Below are positions 23,250-34,779 of a stretch of 64,000 nt of DNA, piece after piece; positions within the stretch are counted from its first letter, which is position 1, and each line of letters begins with the position of its first letter. The notes under the pieces are model-generated. The model saw only the letters and a program-made list of their open reading frames with translations, did no database searches and was not told the origin of the DNA. This stretch comes from Patiria pectinifera. Its lineage: Eukaryota > Echinodermata > Asteroidea > Valvatida > Asterinidae. The DNA is taken from the NCBI GenBank assembly GCA_029964075.1, contig CM057136.1, forward strand, positions 14,682,381 through 14,746,380, read 5' to 3'. The position numbers and the translations under genes are program-made.

Positions 23250-24464
23250 TCAGAGGCAGTCCTGTGGGATCTCGACCTCCCAGATTCCCCTTTGACCCCT
23301 GACCTGAACAGGCCTCCTCAACCATCTCGGATTGGACAGCCTGGTGAGAAACTTCTCGTTCAAGGGCCTCAAGAGGGCGCACTTCTCCCACTCCAGTGAC
23401 TGCTCCACATTCTCAATGTCGGCGGGGCACTGCCAAGTTTTACCAACATCAACCAAACCTGATGTACAAAAATGAATAAATAAATAAATTTTTAAAATAA
23501 CATCAGTCTGAAGAAGGCATGATCATTACTGTCGATCGACTGCTCTTCGCCTTGTATGGCTCATGAAGTTTATGTTCATAACAGCTATATTGACTCCTGA
23601 GATGATTTAAGACTGCTACGCATGTTATAAGATCGCTCATTGGTTTCTCCTGTTGGAATCTGCAGGCTAAAAGGCCAAGTAAAAAATGTAAACCAGTTTC
23701 TCGCCCCCGCCCGCTTCGTTTTTCCTGCTCGCCTCCTTTTTTGTCATTTGCAATATATTGTGCAAATATTTTGCAAATCTGTTACCTATAATATATCGTA
23801 TTTTTATTTGTTTCCAACAAAATTGTGGCTATATAGAAAGGGTGACAGCTCCTTTGGTCACAATTTTGCACCAGCACAAGAGTCAGGAAAATAAAAGAAT
23901 CCATCTGCCATCTTGGAAAATCTGCTATCTTGGGGGAAAAAAGCTGCCGCCTCCATCATGACTATTCTTTCAAAAGCGCAGATGAGAAACTAACTTGGCT
24001 TAATTTTTTTTCTAACCTGCTACCGCTGCTCTCCCATGCCTCTCTCCATCCTGAAGAAATCTCTCAATTTCCTCCTCCTTGTGATTCATCCCCAAGATTG
24101 TCCTCCACTCCTCCTCACCCTCCCAGTCCCTCCAAGCCACGTGAATGGCCACCGTGCTCCCCTCCAGCTCTTGGAAGACGGGCGTCCATCTCGTCTCAAT
24201 CGTCTTGAGACCATTCAGGATGAAACCTGCATAAGGCTGTCTGGCCGAGATACAGGGATAAGTCTTGGAGATCAGGGTACTTTCTGAAGATTGGTCTCCT
24301 CCTTCTTTGTCATCAAGTGACTTGCATTGTGTGCTGGTAATCGTAGCAGAGTCCTCTTTCTGGGCAGATATACTGCTGCTGGATCCTGCAGATTTCTGTC
24401 TTATGTAGGGGGAGTATCTCTGCTGCTTTTTGACTTTTGAATGGATACAGTCTTTGGTTGCCAT
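23250..24464 (-). CDS. EOLA1: EOLA1-like ASCH-domain protein
   Basis: Two minus-strand exons (24464-24017 and 23458-23250) join in frame across a phase-1 intron, giving 218 residues. From about residue 70 the protein matches the vertebrate EOLA1/2 (CXorf40) ASCH domain. It has ARQPYAGFILNGLKTIETRW at the start, IHVAWRDWEGEEEWR, then GRAAVAGLVDVGKTWQCP across the splice junction and LSNPRWLRRPV near the end. ASCH domains share the PUA fold and are thought to bind RNA. The first 69 residues are a Ser/Lys-rich extension that the 158-residue human protein lacks. Upstream of the chosen ATG an in-frame stop lies next to a plausible acceptor (TTTTCTAAG, exon from 24490), so the true start may lie in an exon further upstream. 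Function here is inferred from family only. Confidence 0.88.
23668..24003 (-). mobile_element. TTAA-type MITE, copy 2, inside the EOLA1 intron
   Basis: The left end reads AGGCCAAGTAAAAAATG and the right end ACTTGGCTTAA. This mirrors the element at 34442-34776 in the opposite orientation. Internal blocks also match, including CTCGCCCCCGCCC near the left end and a CCATCTTGGAAAAT core. It fills most of the intron and ends only 13 bp from the splice donor at 24016. The left TTAA is degraded (TAAA). Confidence 0.65.
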
Positions 24465-24927
24465 GGCATCAAGTTCAGTGAGGAGCCTATCTTAGAAAAC
24501 AGAGAGGTAAGAAATTCTCATTTGACAAGACAATAAAAAGCATGTACATGCATTACAGGAGTCATGGTAGTAGTACTTACAAAGTAAGTGCAACTTTCAA
24601 GCGCCGAATTTTTTAGCTTGAAATTTCCAGCTTTCTAAATTCTATGCTCATGACATTGGGAGGATTTCCTGGAGCTGGAACATGTGGAAATTGAAATTTC
24701 AATTCAAACTACGAATTTACATGAATTTTCCAACAAACAAAATTGTATATTTTCAAACTTAAAGTTTGTTCGTTCAAAAACAGAATATGTTGAGGAAGAG
24801 CTATGTATAGCCGTTCAATTTCTATTCGATCGGCGTGTACGACCCGCGGCGTCTAATAGTGTCACGCATGATTTTATGCTCGGTTGGGCGTCGACAAATC
24901 TATCAGACGTGAGTGGCGTGATGACAG

Positions 24928-25101
24928 CCTATAGACCATCACTGTACACAAACAGAGGCCCCCTTCAATGGCGAAAGCATTCGTGGTAGCTATTGTTCAG
25001 ATAATCGTCATGGGGCAGTTGGCTTTGTACGTAATGGCGGGCACAATGCTTTCGTCATTGAAGGGGGCCTTCATGAATGTATAGTGATCGCGCCCTATAG
25101 G
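24928..25101. mobile_element. Palindromic MITE, about 174 bp
   Basis: The ends read CCTATAGACCATCAC and, inverted, CCTATAGGGCGCGATCAC. Nested inside is a stronger inverted pair: GGCCCCCTTCAATGGCGAAA against TTTCGTCATTGAAGGGGGCC. The whole element can fold on itself around a central region of about 70 bp. It has no coding potential, and I cannot see a convincing target-site duplication. Confidence 0.7.
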
Positions 25102-25109
25102 AGACACAC

Positions 25110-26570
25110 ACTTCCTTAGATAGGTCAATGCCTGACATTATGAATATCCATTCGTGATTTTGGAAGTAGGAGTAACAGGAGGAGTCTAGTATTACGTTTC
25201 ATGTTCACTTCTTTAATTTATTGGCCAGTTACCTAGCGATTTCGTCATAGCTTTGGCCATTTGATAGCAATCGACTACTTTTTGTATCGACTCGGCGAAT
25301 TCGATACAGCAGTTAAAAGTCAGCTTCCTTGTTTTTTGTGTGCGTGAATTGATCTATGAAGCCTTTGCTATCAAATGTGTCCTCTATTCGTTAAGACTAT
25401 TTTAAAACTTTTTGGAGGCAAGAGTAATCAGCGCTGTCTAAAAGCTCCTTATTCATTGTTCATATGTAACCTTGACATCGAAAGATTCCGATCTCACAAT
25501 ATTCCGGTCATTTCAGATGACCCGATCGATTCGATTTTTTATTGACTTTATGATGCAGGATGCAGGCCTAACAATGAACCCAAGATCTCTTTAAATCAGG
25601 TTTAATGCATCAAGTTGATGAAAAGCCGCAGAGAAGCTGAATTTTATATTCGCATATCTGTTATCTAAACAAGGTAGCAAAGATGACGTCATCGATCAGT
25701 TATAAACAAAGGTCAGGGTTAAATCGTTTTCCGATGAATTTTGTTAGCACAAAAAGCAAAATATCGCTAACTATCAAAATATTGATGGTTAAAAACTAAT
25801 TATTGTCAAGAAAATTGCCATTCAATGTGAAAGTCCAAGTATATAGGCTTTTTATCAGTTATATCAGAGATGTGTTGCATTTTTAATGAATGATCCCAAG
25901 GACGTTGGATTTTCGTATCGCAGAAGGATTTAGGAGTATTGTAATGTTAGCCTTAATAACTAAGCCTCTTGAATCTCAAATCCCATTTGAATAATCAATA
26001 GGTGAGTTTGTTGAATAACTTTTCAGCGTTTGTTGCAGTTGTGGCGTTTGGTTGGTGGTATTTGGAGAATGTGGTGACGGAGGTGGTGAGGGTGATGATG
26101 ATGATGGTGTGGAGATGGTCCATCGTGGTGATTGAAGTGTTGGTATAGATGTGTCCAAGCTAGGTTGCTTCGTTGACTTAACAGTTGGTGTTGTGGAGCT
26201 CAAGCTGTTATGGTCGGGTGTTGGATGGGGCTATATTGGTAAATGTGGGTGTTGGTGTCAGTTTGTATTGGGATTATATCTGGTTTTGCAGTGTTGGAAA
26301 TATTGCTGAAATGCTTAACTTGGTTGCGGACATATTTCGGCGTAGTTTTAATTTGTTATTGTGTTTATTGATTAGGTATAACCGCTGCCGTCAACGAGTT
26401 GTGGCTGTCAATTTGATGTGTGGGGCTTATTTGCGTTTTAGGTGCCAGTATGCCTGTATGCACGTGATGAGTAGGGGCAGTTTATGACGGAAAGGCTGCT
26501 GTTACGTTGAATGTTTTCTTTTTAATCTTACACATGCTCAACAATCACAAAATGTATGAGTGAAACATTT
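25110..26570. other. Intergenic, no gene seen
   Basis: AT-rich. On the minus strand, 25976-26230 is an open frame very rich in Ser, Pro and Thr. This comes from a run of GGTG/GATG-type simple sequence, so I do not call it a gene. Confidence 0.4.
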
Positions 26571-26576
26571 GATTTA

Positions 26577-26902
26577 AGTGGTCTGTGGGTAATTCTGCAG
26601 GTTGTGGAGTTCGAGGTCAGCCTGGGGTTATGATGCGTGTACCTTGGGCAAGGCACTTACATGTTACCTATTGGCTTCTACAGTATGCCTAGTGAAAGTA
26701 CAGATGGTTATTGTGATTTGGTTTTGATTGCTTTTTGCGCCGAAATGGCAGCATCGATCTGTATATACTCCCCGGGGAGCTGAGTTATTTGGAATTTTCA
26801 TTATTTAATGAGCAGGGTAATAATGATGTAGCGCCTTGAGCGGCAATACTGGTGGATGCGTGGCAGCGCTTTATACACACACATTATTATTATTATTATT
26901 AA
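26577..26902 (+). mobile_element. tRNA-derived SINE, family S1, copy B
   Basis: Matches copy A at 21319-21690 from the GTGGTCTG and TCTGCAGGTTGTGG blocks through CTTGGGCAAGGCAC, TACTCCCCGGGGAGCTGAG and GTAGCGCCTTGAGC. The A-box part is missing, so it is 5'-truncated. It ends GCGCTTTATACACACACATT followed by (ATT)n. That tail resembles the 3' end of the LINE fragment at 42.4-42.8 kb. Confidence 0.82.
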
Positions 26903-26904
26903 CA

Positions 26905-29900
26905 ATTAAGCTTTGGTGTGTTGTAAAATCACACGCATAAAACCTGCAAAAATTTGCCAGGCACGACCGACCAAGGTCTTCCCGCTCACTGCGTTATTTT
27001 GTTCAACCTCCGAGGTCAACCGAGGTCACCTCAATTACGCATCTGATCGATTCTTCCACCAATTACGCACAACTCATTTATAGAGTCATGCATATTCATG
27101 GCCTACTTTAAGACACCAGGAAATTAACGATCACAGCAACTCGATATTGCGAGAATCGTTAAGGACGTACCGCGTCTTGTTATTTACTGGGCCCGGAACG
27201 CACGGCGTGTATCATGTTCAAGTACCGCACCGGTAGCGGGACTTGCCGTGTAACACTCACTTGAGCTGAAGAATTGAGTTCCTGTAATATGGACATGGAC
27301 GACCTTAAATCATAGAGCATCGGTCTGGAGGCGATTAAAGCAACCCAGTGGTTTAAAAACAATCCCGGCGTTTCATATCTAACCAAGGTTGCTGAAGTAA
27401 TGGGAAAATTGTATTTATGGGAGATGAACATGAGTTTTTTGTCCTGTCGACTTAAGTATAATTATACACAATTATTGTTTTAGTGAAATGACAAAACAAA
27501 ATTATGGGTCCAATACAAAGAAACATGCCACCAAACACCAGCACCAACACGTGCCAAAATATAATAAACCAAATTCTCTGTGTGATATAATGCTCTATTC
27601 TGGTTGTTTGGCACGTACTAATTTTACAATGAGGTACACAATGGTTTTTGTTCTCAAAGTTTTGAAGTAAAATCACCGTCAAATAGTGCTAGGGCCTCAT
27701 CAATGACAATGTCAGATCTACTGCAGGCCCTTACAGTGACTAGAAATTGAAATCAACCTCCTTTGCTGCAAGCCATGACGTCATTTGACGTGCTAGTGGC
27801 CTATTTTCGCGCTAATGTACCGATCTAAATCACGTTAAAATCGACGAGAAGTCAAGGTTAAAGGAGCAAAACGAAATTTTTCAGGGGCGAAAATCCGGTG
27901 CGTCAATATTAATTTTAGGCCAATCCTTAATGACCATTGACTTTTATGCCTATTTTTTGTTTTTACACATTTGACACTGTTTTTGTAAAAAAAAATCAAG
28001 CGGTTTTTTTTTTTTTTTGCAGTTTGATGTTTCTTCTGAAGAAGAATGTTGTGAGTGAGAAGAATACGAACCAAACCTCCTTGGCGTAAGCAAGTACGGA
28101 CGTGTCGTCTGATAGTGAGTTGAATGTCTTGTTTTCCTGCTTATGAAACAGTTGTAATTATCTAGGATATAGGAATGTCCGACCCTCTTCGTGCACTTTT
28201 TCGAAACACGGTTGCATACGGGCCTGTCTACGCTGACTATGGCAAACTCTGAAACCACCAGGTATGATTTTGAAGAAAAAAGACACTCTGCATACTTGTG
28301 CAGGATCAGCGCAGTAAAACCTCATCATCTTCGAAATCCAAAAACAGATAACATCATTTTCGAGACCTAACGAGAACTCCTTGCGTCCAAACATGCCCTG
28401 ACGTCAATATGTGGCTTAAACGCCCGGCTCCACCGAGAGAATCAAATCAACGGACAATCAAGAGGAAACCAAATAAAACAAAGCGGGGCAATTTTGTCCG
28501 TTGATGACCCCCCGCCGATGAAAGTTGATTTCGGGATCGGAGACTGAGGCCAACCTGCCTGTTCCCCGTAATTACATCTATATGCGGTACGACCATCGAT
28601 TCAAAAACTCGTCTGTCATCGCGTTTTTGGCGCACCAAAGCAGCTGCTGGCAAATTTGATTTCATTCTCATATTATTTAAAGGACGCACGGTGCACGCAC
28701 GTCAAATATCCAGAAAAAAAAAGAAGAAAACGAGATTTTCGAGAATATATTACGTTACTTTTAGGAACGCTGCGCACGAAACTACCGTTTTTTTGTGTCG
28801 TGATTAGAAAATTATGACTCCATATAAACCAATAAACCAAATATATTCGTTTCGTGGACGAAAATTAAATGAGGTTACGCCGTTGTGGTCAAGCCGGCAA
28901 TATATTAAAAAAAAACTCGAGCTTGTCACCAGACGAGAGATGAAACTGGGTCATGACTTGAGTTCCACTCTTAAAACTTATTTCTGCAAACTGACAAATA
29001 TTGCAAACTCAAGACAAAAAGAACCGACAACAATATATTGCTGTTCGGTATACAGTCCATGTATAGAATGATCAATGTTTGGTACCAAGACGTTTCCCTA
29101 ATGGTGAACAATGAAGAACGTGCACATTACACGTACAAGTGGTCATGTTAATAATACATTTTTAATAACGCGTCATCAACTCCGACAATATTACACCCTT
29201 CACCCTTAATCACGGTCGACTAACTGCAAAATGATGGCCTGCTTGCGTGTTTATGAATATTGTCCCAATCGATATTTCCCGCATCAAGGACTGCCTTTTC
29301 AGCACCAAGTATCTTTTTGGTATGCATCGATTAAAAAAGAAATCAAAATCTACTTGAATGCTCTCCCACTGTCGTCGCAACGTCTGTGCTCTCGAGTTGA
29401 CCGCTCGAAAAGGCTGCCAAAAAAGCAGAAGATGTTATAAAACTAGAGCACACAGATCTCAATCTCTGCTAGAGAAAACCACTCGGGTGTCACTAGATAA
29501 GAAACTACATCGCCAAGAACTGTGGCGGCTCCAGTTGCAATTTCTCTGACTGTCTAGCAGGGCAAAAAATGACATTATTAAGTCAATGACATTAATGAGA
29601 AACACGTGTGTACTACATGCATGCTACACGGCAGCTACATTGCAGACTGTGCATCAGTGTAGATGAATTATTAAATTCACATTCCATTTTCACTGCAGAA
29701 AAGTGAACACTGATTGTGAACTCATCGTCACATTATCTTATCTAACTTCATGTCATATAAGAACATATAAGATTCTTAATTGGGCTCATAAACATATTTT
29801 TTTGGTGAAGACAATTTTATTTTCAAATTTTGTTTTCAAACCAGATTGCTCGTCATGTAAAGTGAGACTATTCTTCACGTAATTTGAATGTAAACTTTTT

Positions 29901-29970
29901 ATAATTCATGTGCATTTTTCAATACCGATATTAGAAATTTGGTTATGATACCCTAGGCCTATTAGATGCA
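26905..29970. other. Intergenic, no gene seen
   Basis: Short open frames on both strands lack protein-like features. There is a palindromic GGTCAACCGAGGTCACC motif near 27016, a T/A homopolymer zone near 27990-28020 and a slightly GC-richer patch at 28420-28640. I assign no function. Confidence 0.4.
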
Positions 29971-29973
29971 TAT

Positions 29974-30262
29974 CTGAGTATCATCCGTTGTTCAACGCCC
30001 TCTCCGTATCCAACGTGTGATATATCTGAGCAGTGCAATGTTTATGCGACCCCGCGCGCCAGGCAAACGGAGTCGACTTAAGAAACTGTAACGTCATTTT
30101 GATCAGAAATGTCGACTAAGTTGTTGATTGGTCTATTTGGCTGACATTGTGTTTGTAATACCGACAATGGTTACGGAAGACTCGATACAGGGCGCCCGCT
30201 GTATGGTCAGAAAATCGAGGTCAAGACGCGCAGCTTTGTTTTGCATAATGGCCGAATCTTAG
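29974..30262 (+). repeat. Dispersed repeat R2, copy 1
   Basis: About 285 bp align with 45291-45566 in an IKK intron, in the same orientation. Shared blocks include GAGTATCA, GCGACCCCGCGCGCCAG against GTGACCCCACGCGCCAG, GATCAGAAATGT, TTGTTGATTGGTC, GGCGCCCGCTG and TTGTTTTGCATAAT. No tRNA-like head, coding frame or terminal inverted repeat is visible, so the class is unknown. Confidence 0.8.
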
Positions 30263-30264
30263 AC

Positions 30265-33200
30265 TAATTATGCCTAAAAATGTTCGATAACTTCTATCAT
30301 AAAATAAGATTCTGAGAGGAAGCGCCATTTCCATCGGCAAGTTATAACTCACGAGTCATATAATGTCCACCATAACGGGATTCGAACCCCACTATTACCA
30401 AAGGCGAGAAGAGCAATATAGACTTGAATATAGTGCGCAATGATTACAGGTCTGCAGATATTCCTTTCAAAATGGAAACCTCGCGCGTGACCAAAACACT
30501 TCACTCGCAAAGCCACTACGAGCGGCTGGACTTGAGTGCCAGGTGCAGACAGGAACAAAGTAGATCCCAGTGAACGGAAAAGGGTCATACATATTTCCGT
30601 CCAATCGATCAATATTGATTTCGATTGTTTTCGGCCTTTTACGAATTCGGACTTTGCCTTTGTGTTGTCCAAAATAACCTTTAAAAATCAATTGGCAGGA
30701 AGTTGAGGTCAATTAACGTTAATTTCTTATTTTGGTCAGCTCTTCACACTATGCATTTTTTTTCCTCTTTCGTAAGCTTAGCAGCATTCTCTGTCCCCGT
30801 GTACATCATAATCGCTTGCATTGCAGCAAAGCGTCTTGCTCTTCTTGATCCTATATTTGAAATTTAGTAAAGGCGGGGTAGGGGGCCACCAAGGGGCTCA
30901 GGGGTGAGCTTCGGACGGGATAAGTGTCACTGGTACCACCCTTCTGCTGTATCGGCACTACGTTGGTCAATTATAGTGCGAAACTGAGAAAAGGGTCCAT
31001 GAAATGTTTTTTTTTCTTAGGAACATATTTCGTGCAAATTTCTACTCCTCATAAACGTATGAAAACTATTTTAAATAACTTTTTGGTTTATTTTTTTGAA
31101 AAGTGCACTTCTTTAAACATTTAAAATTGTCCATGCTTTTCCGAACAACAGAGGGCGCTGTTGCTGCGGTGTCAATTCAAGACGACACTGTTCAGTTTAG
31201 GGTTTTCTGTTCAAATTGTGAACCCCAAAATTTGCTCATTGAAAACATCTGTGAGAAAAGTTTGCACATTGGCTTACTGCCATGTACTGAAACAACAAAA
31301 AATCATCAAAGAAAAGAAAATTTACCTCAGCAAATATCCAAAAGTCGTGCAACTTTTGCTCCTGAAATAACTGTAACATTGAGGTTTTTGCCTGAAAATA
31401 ATGGCATCGCACTTTTGCTCATGAATATGGAAATTCGAAAAGCATAAAAACCAAAAAGGCACCAAAGTAGTCTTGAGAATAGCAAAACAAAAATGAAAAT
31501 AAAGTAAAATGGGGCAAAAAGGTGCATTTTCAAGGATTGCATTAAAAAAGACATTGCAAAAATACATTGAATAATTTTTTTTAAAAGTTTGTGTGGCAAA
31601 GTGCGGATATTTCTGGCGTCTATTTACCATCTAATCCTCTGTTTCATCGTCACCTTGCCGTCAGTTTTTCATAATGGTATTTGTCAGGATATTTCCTGGG
31701 GGCGCCTTCGTCCCATTCAACAAAATAAAAAAACGCGTACGTAGTGTCCTATCCACTGCCAACAACTTAATCACACGTTCGTTGTTTTGCAAGACCGCAG
31801 GCGCGTATCTTGCCCACCTTTACGCGCGGACCCGGCCATTAGATGATCGTGACGAATGAAATCAGTTGCCGCCTGCTAACGAGATATGACAGGGGCCGGG
31901 GGAGGGGGGGGGGTATCCTTCGTGTCACTGCCTCGCTAGACGTCTATCAAGCGAGATTAGATACTCAGCAACGATTACTCATTTGAAGATGGGAAAGCAG
32001 GCACAAAAAGTGCAAGGTTGCCTGAGAGGATTCTTCATGTGCCGGAAGTGAGGCATCAGGCGACAGGAATTGCAACTGAAGGGAATTTAATGTGGTTTGG
32101 TAACACAGACCAACTTTCATTATGGTAAAACTCCGAAATTGCTTGATTTCTGCACCATGAGGGGAATTTTTTTCTCAATAGTACATGTACATGTATCAAT
32201 GATTTTTTGCCCAAATCTGCCAAATTTCAGTTGCTCTTCTTGCTCCAATCGTTATTATATTGCACCATTGATAATTAATTAATTAAATCGTTACTTTCGT
32301 TCAGACCAAACATTCAGCATCGACTAGACTCTTACACGACATAATAACTGTCATGGGCGTCGCAAGGATTTTTGTAGGGGGAGGGAGCACCTGTTTTTCT
32401 CAAAATCCTTGTACTTTTTCTAGCATATTCAAAATTTATCATGGGGGGGGGGGGGGTAGACGGGGACATTTTTCCACCCCGTCCCCACCCCCATTACAAC
32501 CCCTGCAGACGCCGATTTTGTTAAATGTGTAGTAACGTAAAAGCAAAACTTTTATATGACTTCACACATCTTTTTCCCCCCTCCCTTGGGGTGTTTTTTT
32601 TTTTTTTTTTTTTTGTTTTGTGTGTGTGTGTGGGGGGGGGGGCTCTCAATGCCCATGCTGCCGCGTAGGAAAATGTCAGAGTTTGCCGTGTTTCAGTCAT
32701 TTTTTTATAATTATGTCTACGGGTTCAGTGACCCTATTTGAAAGGCGCCCTCTCGTGACAAGGGAAGTTTGGCTGTCACTAGAGGGCCTCCTGCACACCG
32801 ATGTAAACAAACGCACATGGACATGAAAAGCAAAGTGCGCCTTGTATGTTTATCCCTAAAACAATCTCTGAAAGAAATATCTGGACTTTCTTGCAGTGTT
32901 CAAATGAAATATAATTATCTAGGAAACAAGGTAAGGCGACACTACAGTATTGTTGTTTAACGTTTGTATTAAGCATATTAAGTCAAGTGGCGTCCAAAAA
33001 CTACATTTTCGAGTGTTGAACGTACATGACAATTGACATGCGTGATGTATACGTACGTACATGACGTACGTACAATACATCATTAGTTTCATTACATGCC
33101 AAAGCCAACCAGCTGCCATTGCTGCTAAGTGCTGAAAAAAACCTGCTATAGGCCCCCTACTTGAAAAATGAAGAAAAAAACCGAATATGAAAATTTTTCC

Positions 33201-33765
33201 ATTTTGTGATATACAAATGGAATGGGTTTGAAACTGAACGAATGCATGAATATAATAAGAGATTTTTTGTGTTATAGTTCTTTCAAACATTTTGTCAAAT
33301 TTTTAGCATAAGTCGAGTGGACTGACATTTTTTATTAATTCATTCATTCATTCCTTTTATTTTCCACATAATTGGTGCCTACGCAATACATGTATAATTA
33401 TACGAAACGAAATGTAGATGTGGATGGGGGTCCCCAAAAAGCAAATGCTTGTCGAGTAGGGATCCCCATTAATATTAATTAACTCGATGATAGATTGTTT
33501 TGCCATCGGAAACTCAGGTAAAATTTCAAGAACTGTGTAAGACAGGTCGTGCTATCTTAAAAAAAAAACATTCTATGACTTTAAACCTTCAGAAACGAAA
33601 ATATGCTCAGACGTGGTCTTGTCTCAAAAACTCCAATTGTCGAGTTGGGCTGTTTTGCTATCAGAGGGCCTCCCCTATATGCCAACTGTGCAAAGGGCTT
33701 GTACCAATATTCAAATTATCCATACTGAAGCAAACTAATCCCTAATGAAACATCCCTTTATTGTG
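30265..33765. other. Intergenic with simple-sequence tracts
   Basis: No gene is recognised. A B-box-like GGGTTCGAATCCCG on the minus strand near 30380 is an isolated tRNA-like scrap. Homopolymer and (GT)n/G tracts occur near 31900, 32440 and 32590-32640. A short inverted pair with cores GCGCCCTCTCGTGACA and TGTCACTAGAGGGC lies at 32741-32791. Confidence 0.45.
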
Positions 33766-33769
33766 ATAG

Positions 33770-34394
33770 GTTGCTGTTTTCATCTTCTTCAATTTCGATG
33801 GCTCAGACTTCATCACCATCTCAAAAGTGGAGGACAATGCTAGCGAGTGGGCAATCTTGAAGCCTGAGTCGGGCACGGGCTGTCCAAAACAGCACATAGG
33901 ATGATTGAAAGACACGCACATCCCTCATGGTAAAATATTTGATTTGTGGGGTATATTATTACTTTACATGAACCCTGAAATTCTTCAACAGAGAAAGGAA
34001 CATTTATTTTGCTGGTTGGGCTGTCCCAAATATATAACGTATATTCGAATATTGGAATATTCAAATATTCGAGCATCAACCAAATATTCTAATAGATTTT
34101 TGTTGGTTTAAATATTCAGAAAAGAAAGAACTGTAGATTCTTCTCGGCCAGATATGCTCGCATGAATACTGACTGTTATCTTGATTATACATTAAGTTTG
34201 AACCACTGAGGGCTACTCAAGCACATAATCCTTGCTGACTGTCTCAGACTTTGTTCTTTTAATTTCAGGGTTTTGAGGACGGCATCGTCAACCTCAAGAT
34301 GCAAGGAGCTTGCACCAGCTGCACCAGCTCAGTGCTGATACTGAAGAAAGTGTACGGAACATGCTGCAGTATGGAAGTCATGATTGCTGAACAG
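33770..34394 (+). pseudogene. NFU1: NFU1-like exon fragments, frameshifted
   Basis: Two exon-like blocks resemble the mitochondrial iron-sulfur scaffold NFU1. Block A (33770-33868) encodes GSDFITISK and SEWAILKPE, as in the N-terminal Nfu domain, after an acceptor-like TGATAG. Block B (34269-34394) encodes [21 protein letters not shown], including the cluster-binding CxxC, between an AATTTCAG acceptor and an ACAG/GTAAAA donor. After VLILKK the expected continuation (SVRNMLQY, matching human GIQNMLQF) lies in another frame, so one base is lost. The exons that normally lie between A and B, and those upstream, are absent. Retained introns mean this is not a processed copy. It could be an assembly-damaged real gene, but a decayed duplicate is more likely. 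Confidence 0.72.
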
Positions 34395-34441
34395 GTAAAA
34401 TGAAAGAAACTGTCAGAAAGATCAGTTGAACAAAGTATGTA

Positions 34442-34776
34442 TTAAGCCAAGTAAAAAAAATACTGAACTTCCGGGTTTCTCAGTTAAAAAAAAAATATTT
34501 TGTATTTTTTCCAAGATGGCCGCCGTGTATTTAGATTAAAATTGACCACAACCTTTTTATTAACTATCCTACTAGTACGTTGAGTCAAAATATTTATGTT
34601 AGACAATGTTTTACATATTTTGCCCGCATTTATGCATGTTTTATGAAGTGCATGTTGTATGCATGATAAAAATAGCTTTTTGAGGTGAAAAAAACATAAA
34701 TTTTTTTTAAAAGGATGCGACTTCAAAAAGGATGGGGGCGGGAACGATCTACTGATTTTTTTTTACTTGGCCTTAA
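34442..34776 (+). mobile_element. TTAA-type MITE, copy 1
   Basis: TTAA followed by GCCAAGTAAAAAAAATAC on the left pairs with TTTTTTTTACTTGGCC followed by TTAA on the right. The element is about 335 bp with terminal inverted repeats of about 20 bp and a possible TTAA target duplication, as in piggyBac-type elements. Inside is CCAAGATGGCCGCC, a YY1-like site. It carries no coding frame. A second copy lies at 23668-24003. Confidence 0.7.
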
Positions 34777-34779
34777 GTA

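Noticed and set aside
25976..26230. Ser/Pro/Thr-rich minus-strand open frame
   Set aside because: It reflects a low-complexity GGTG/GATG tract. The named start is not ATG, and no domain or splice partner is visible.
30349..30420. tRNA gene on the minus strand
   Set aside because: A good B-box (GGTTCGAATCCCG) is present but no A-box or cloverleaf arms at the right distance, so it is only a scrap.
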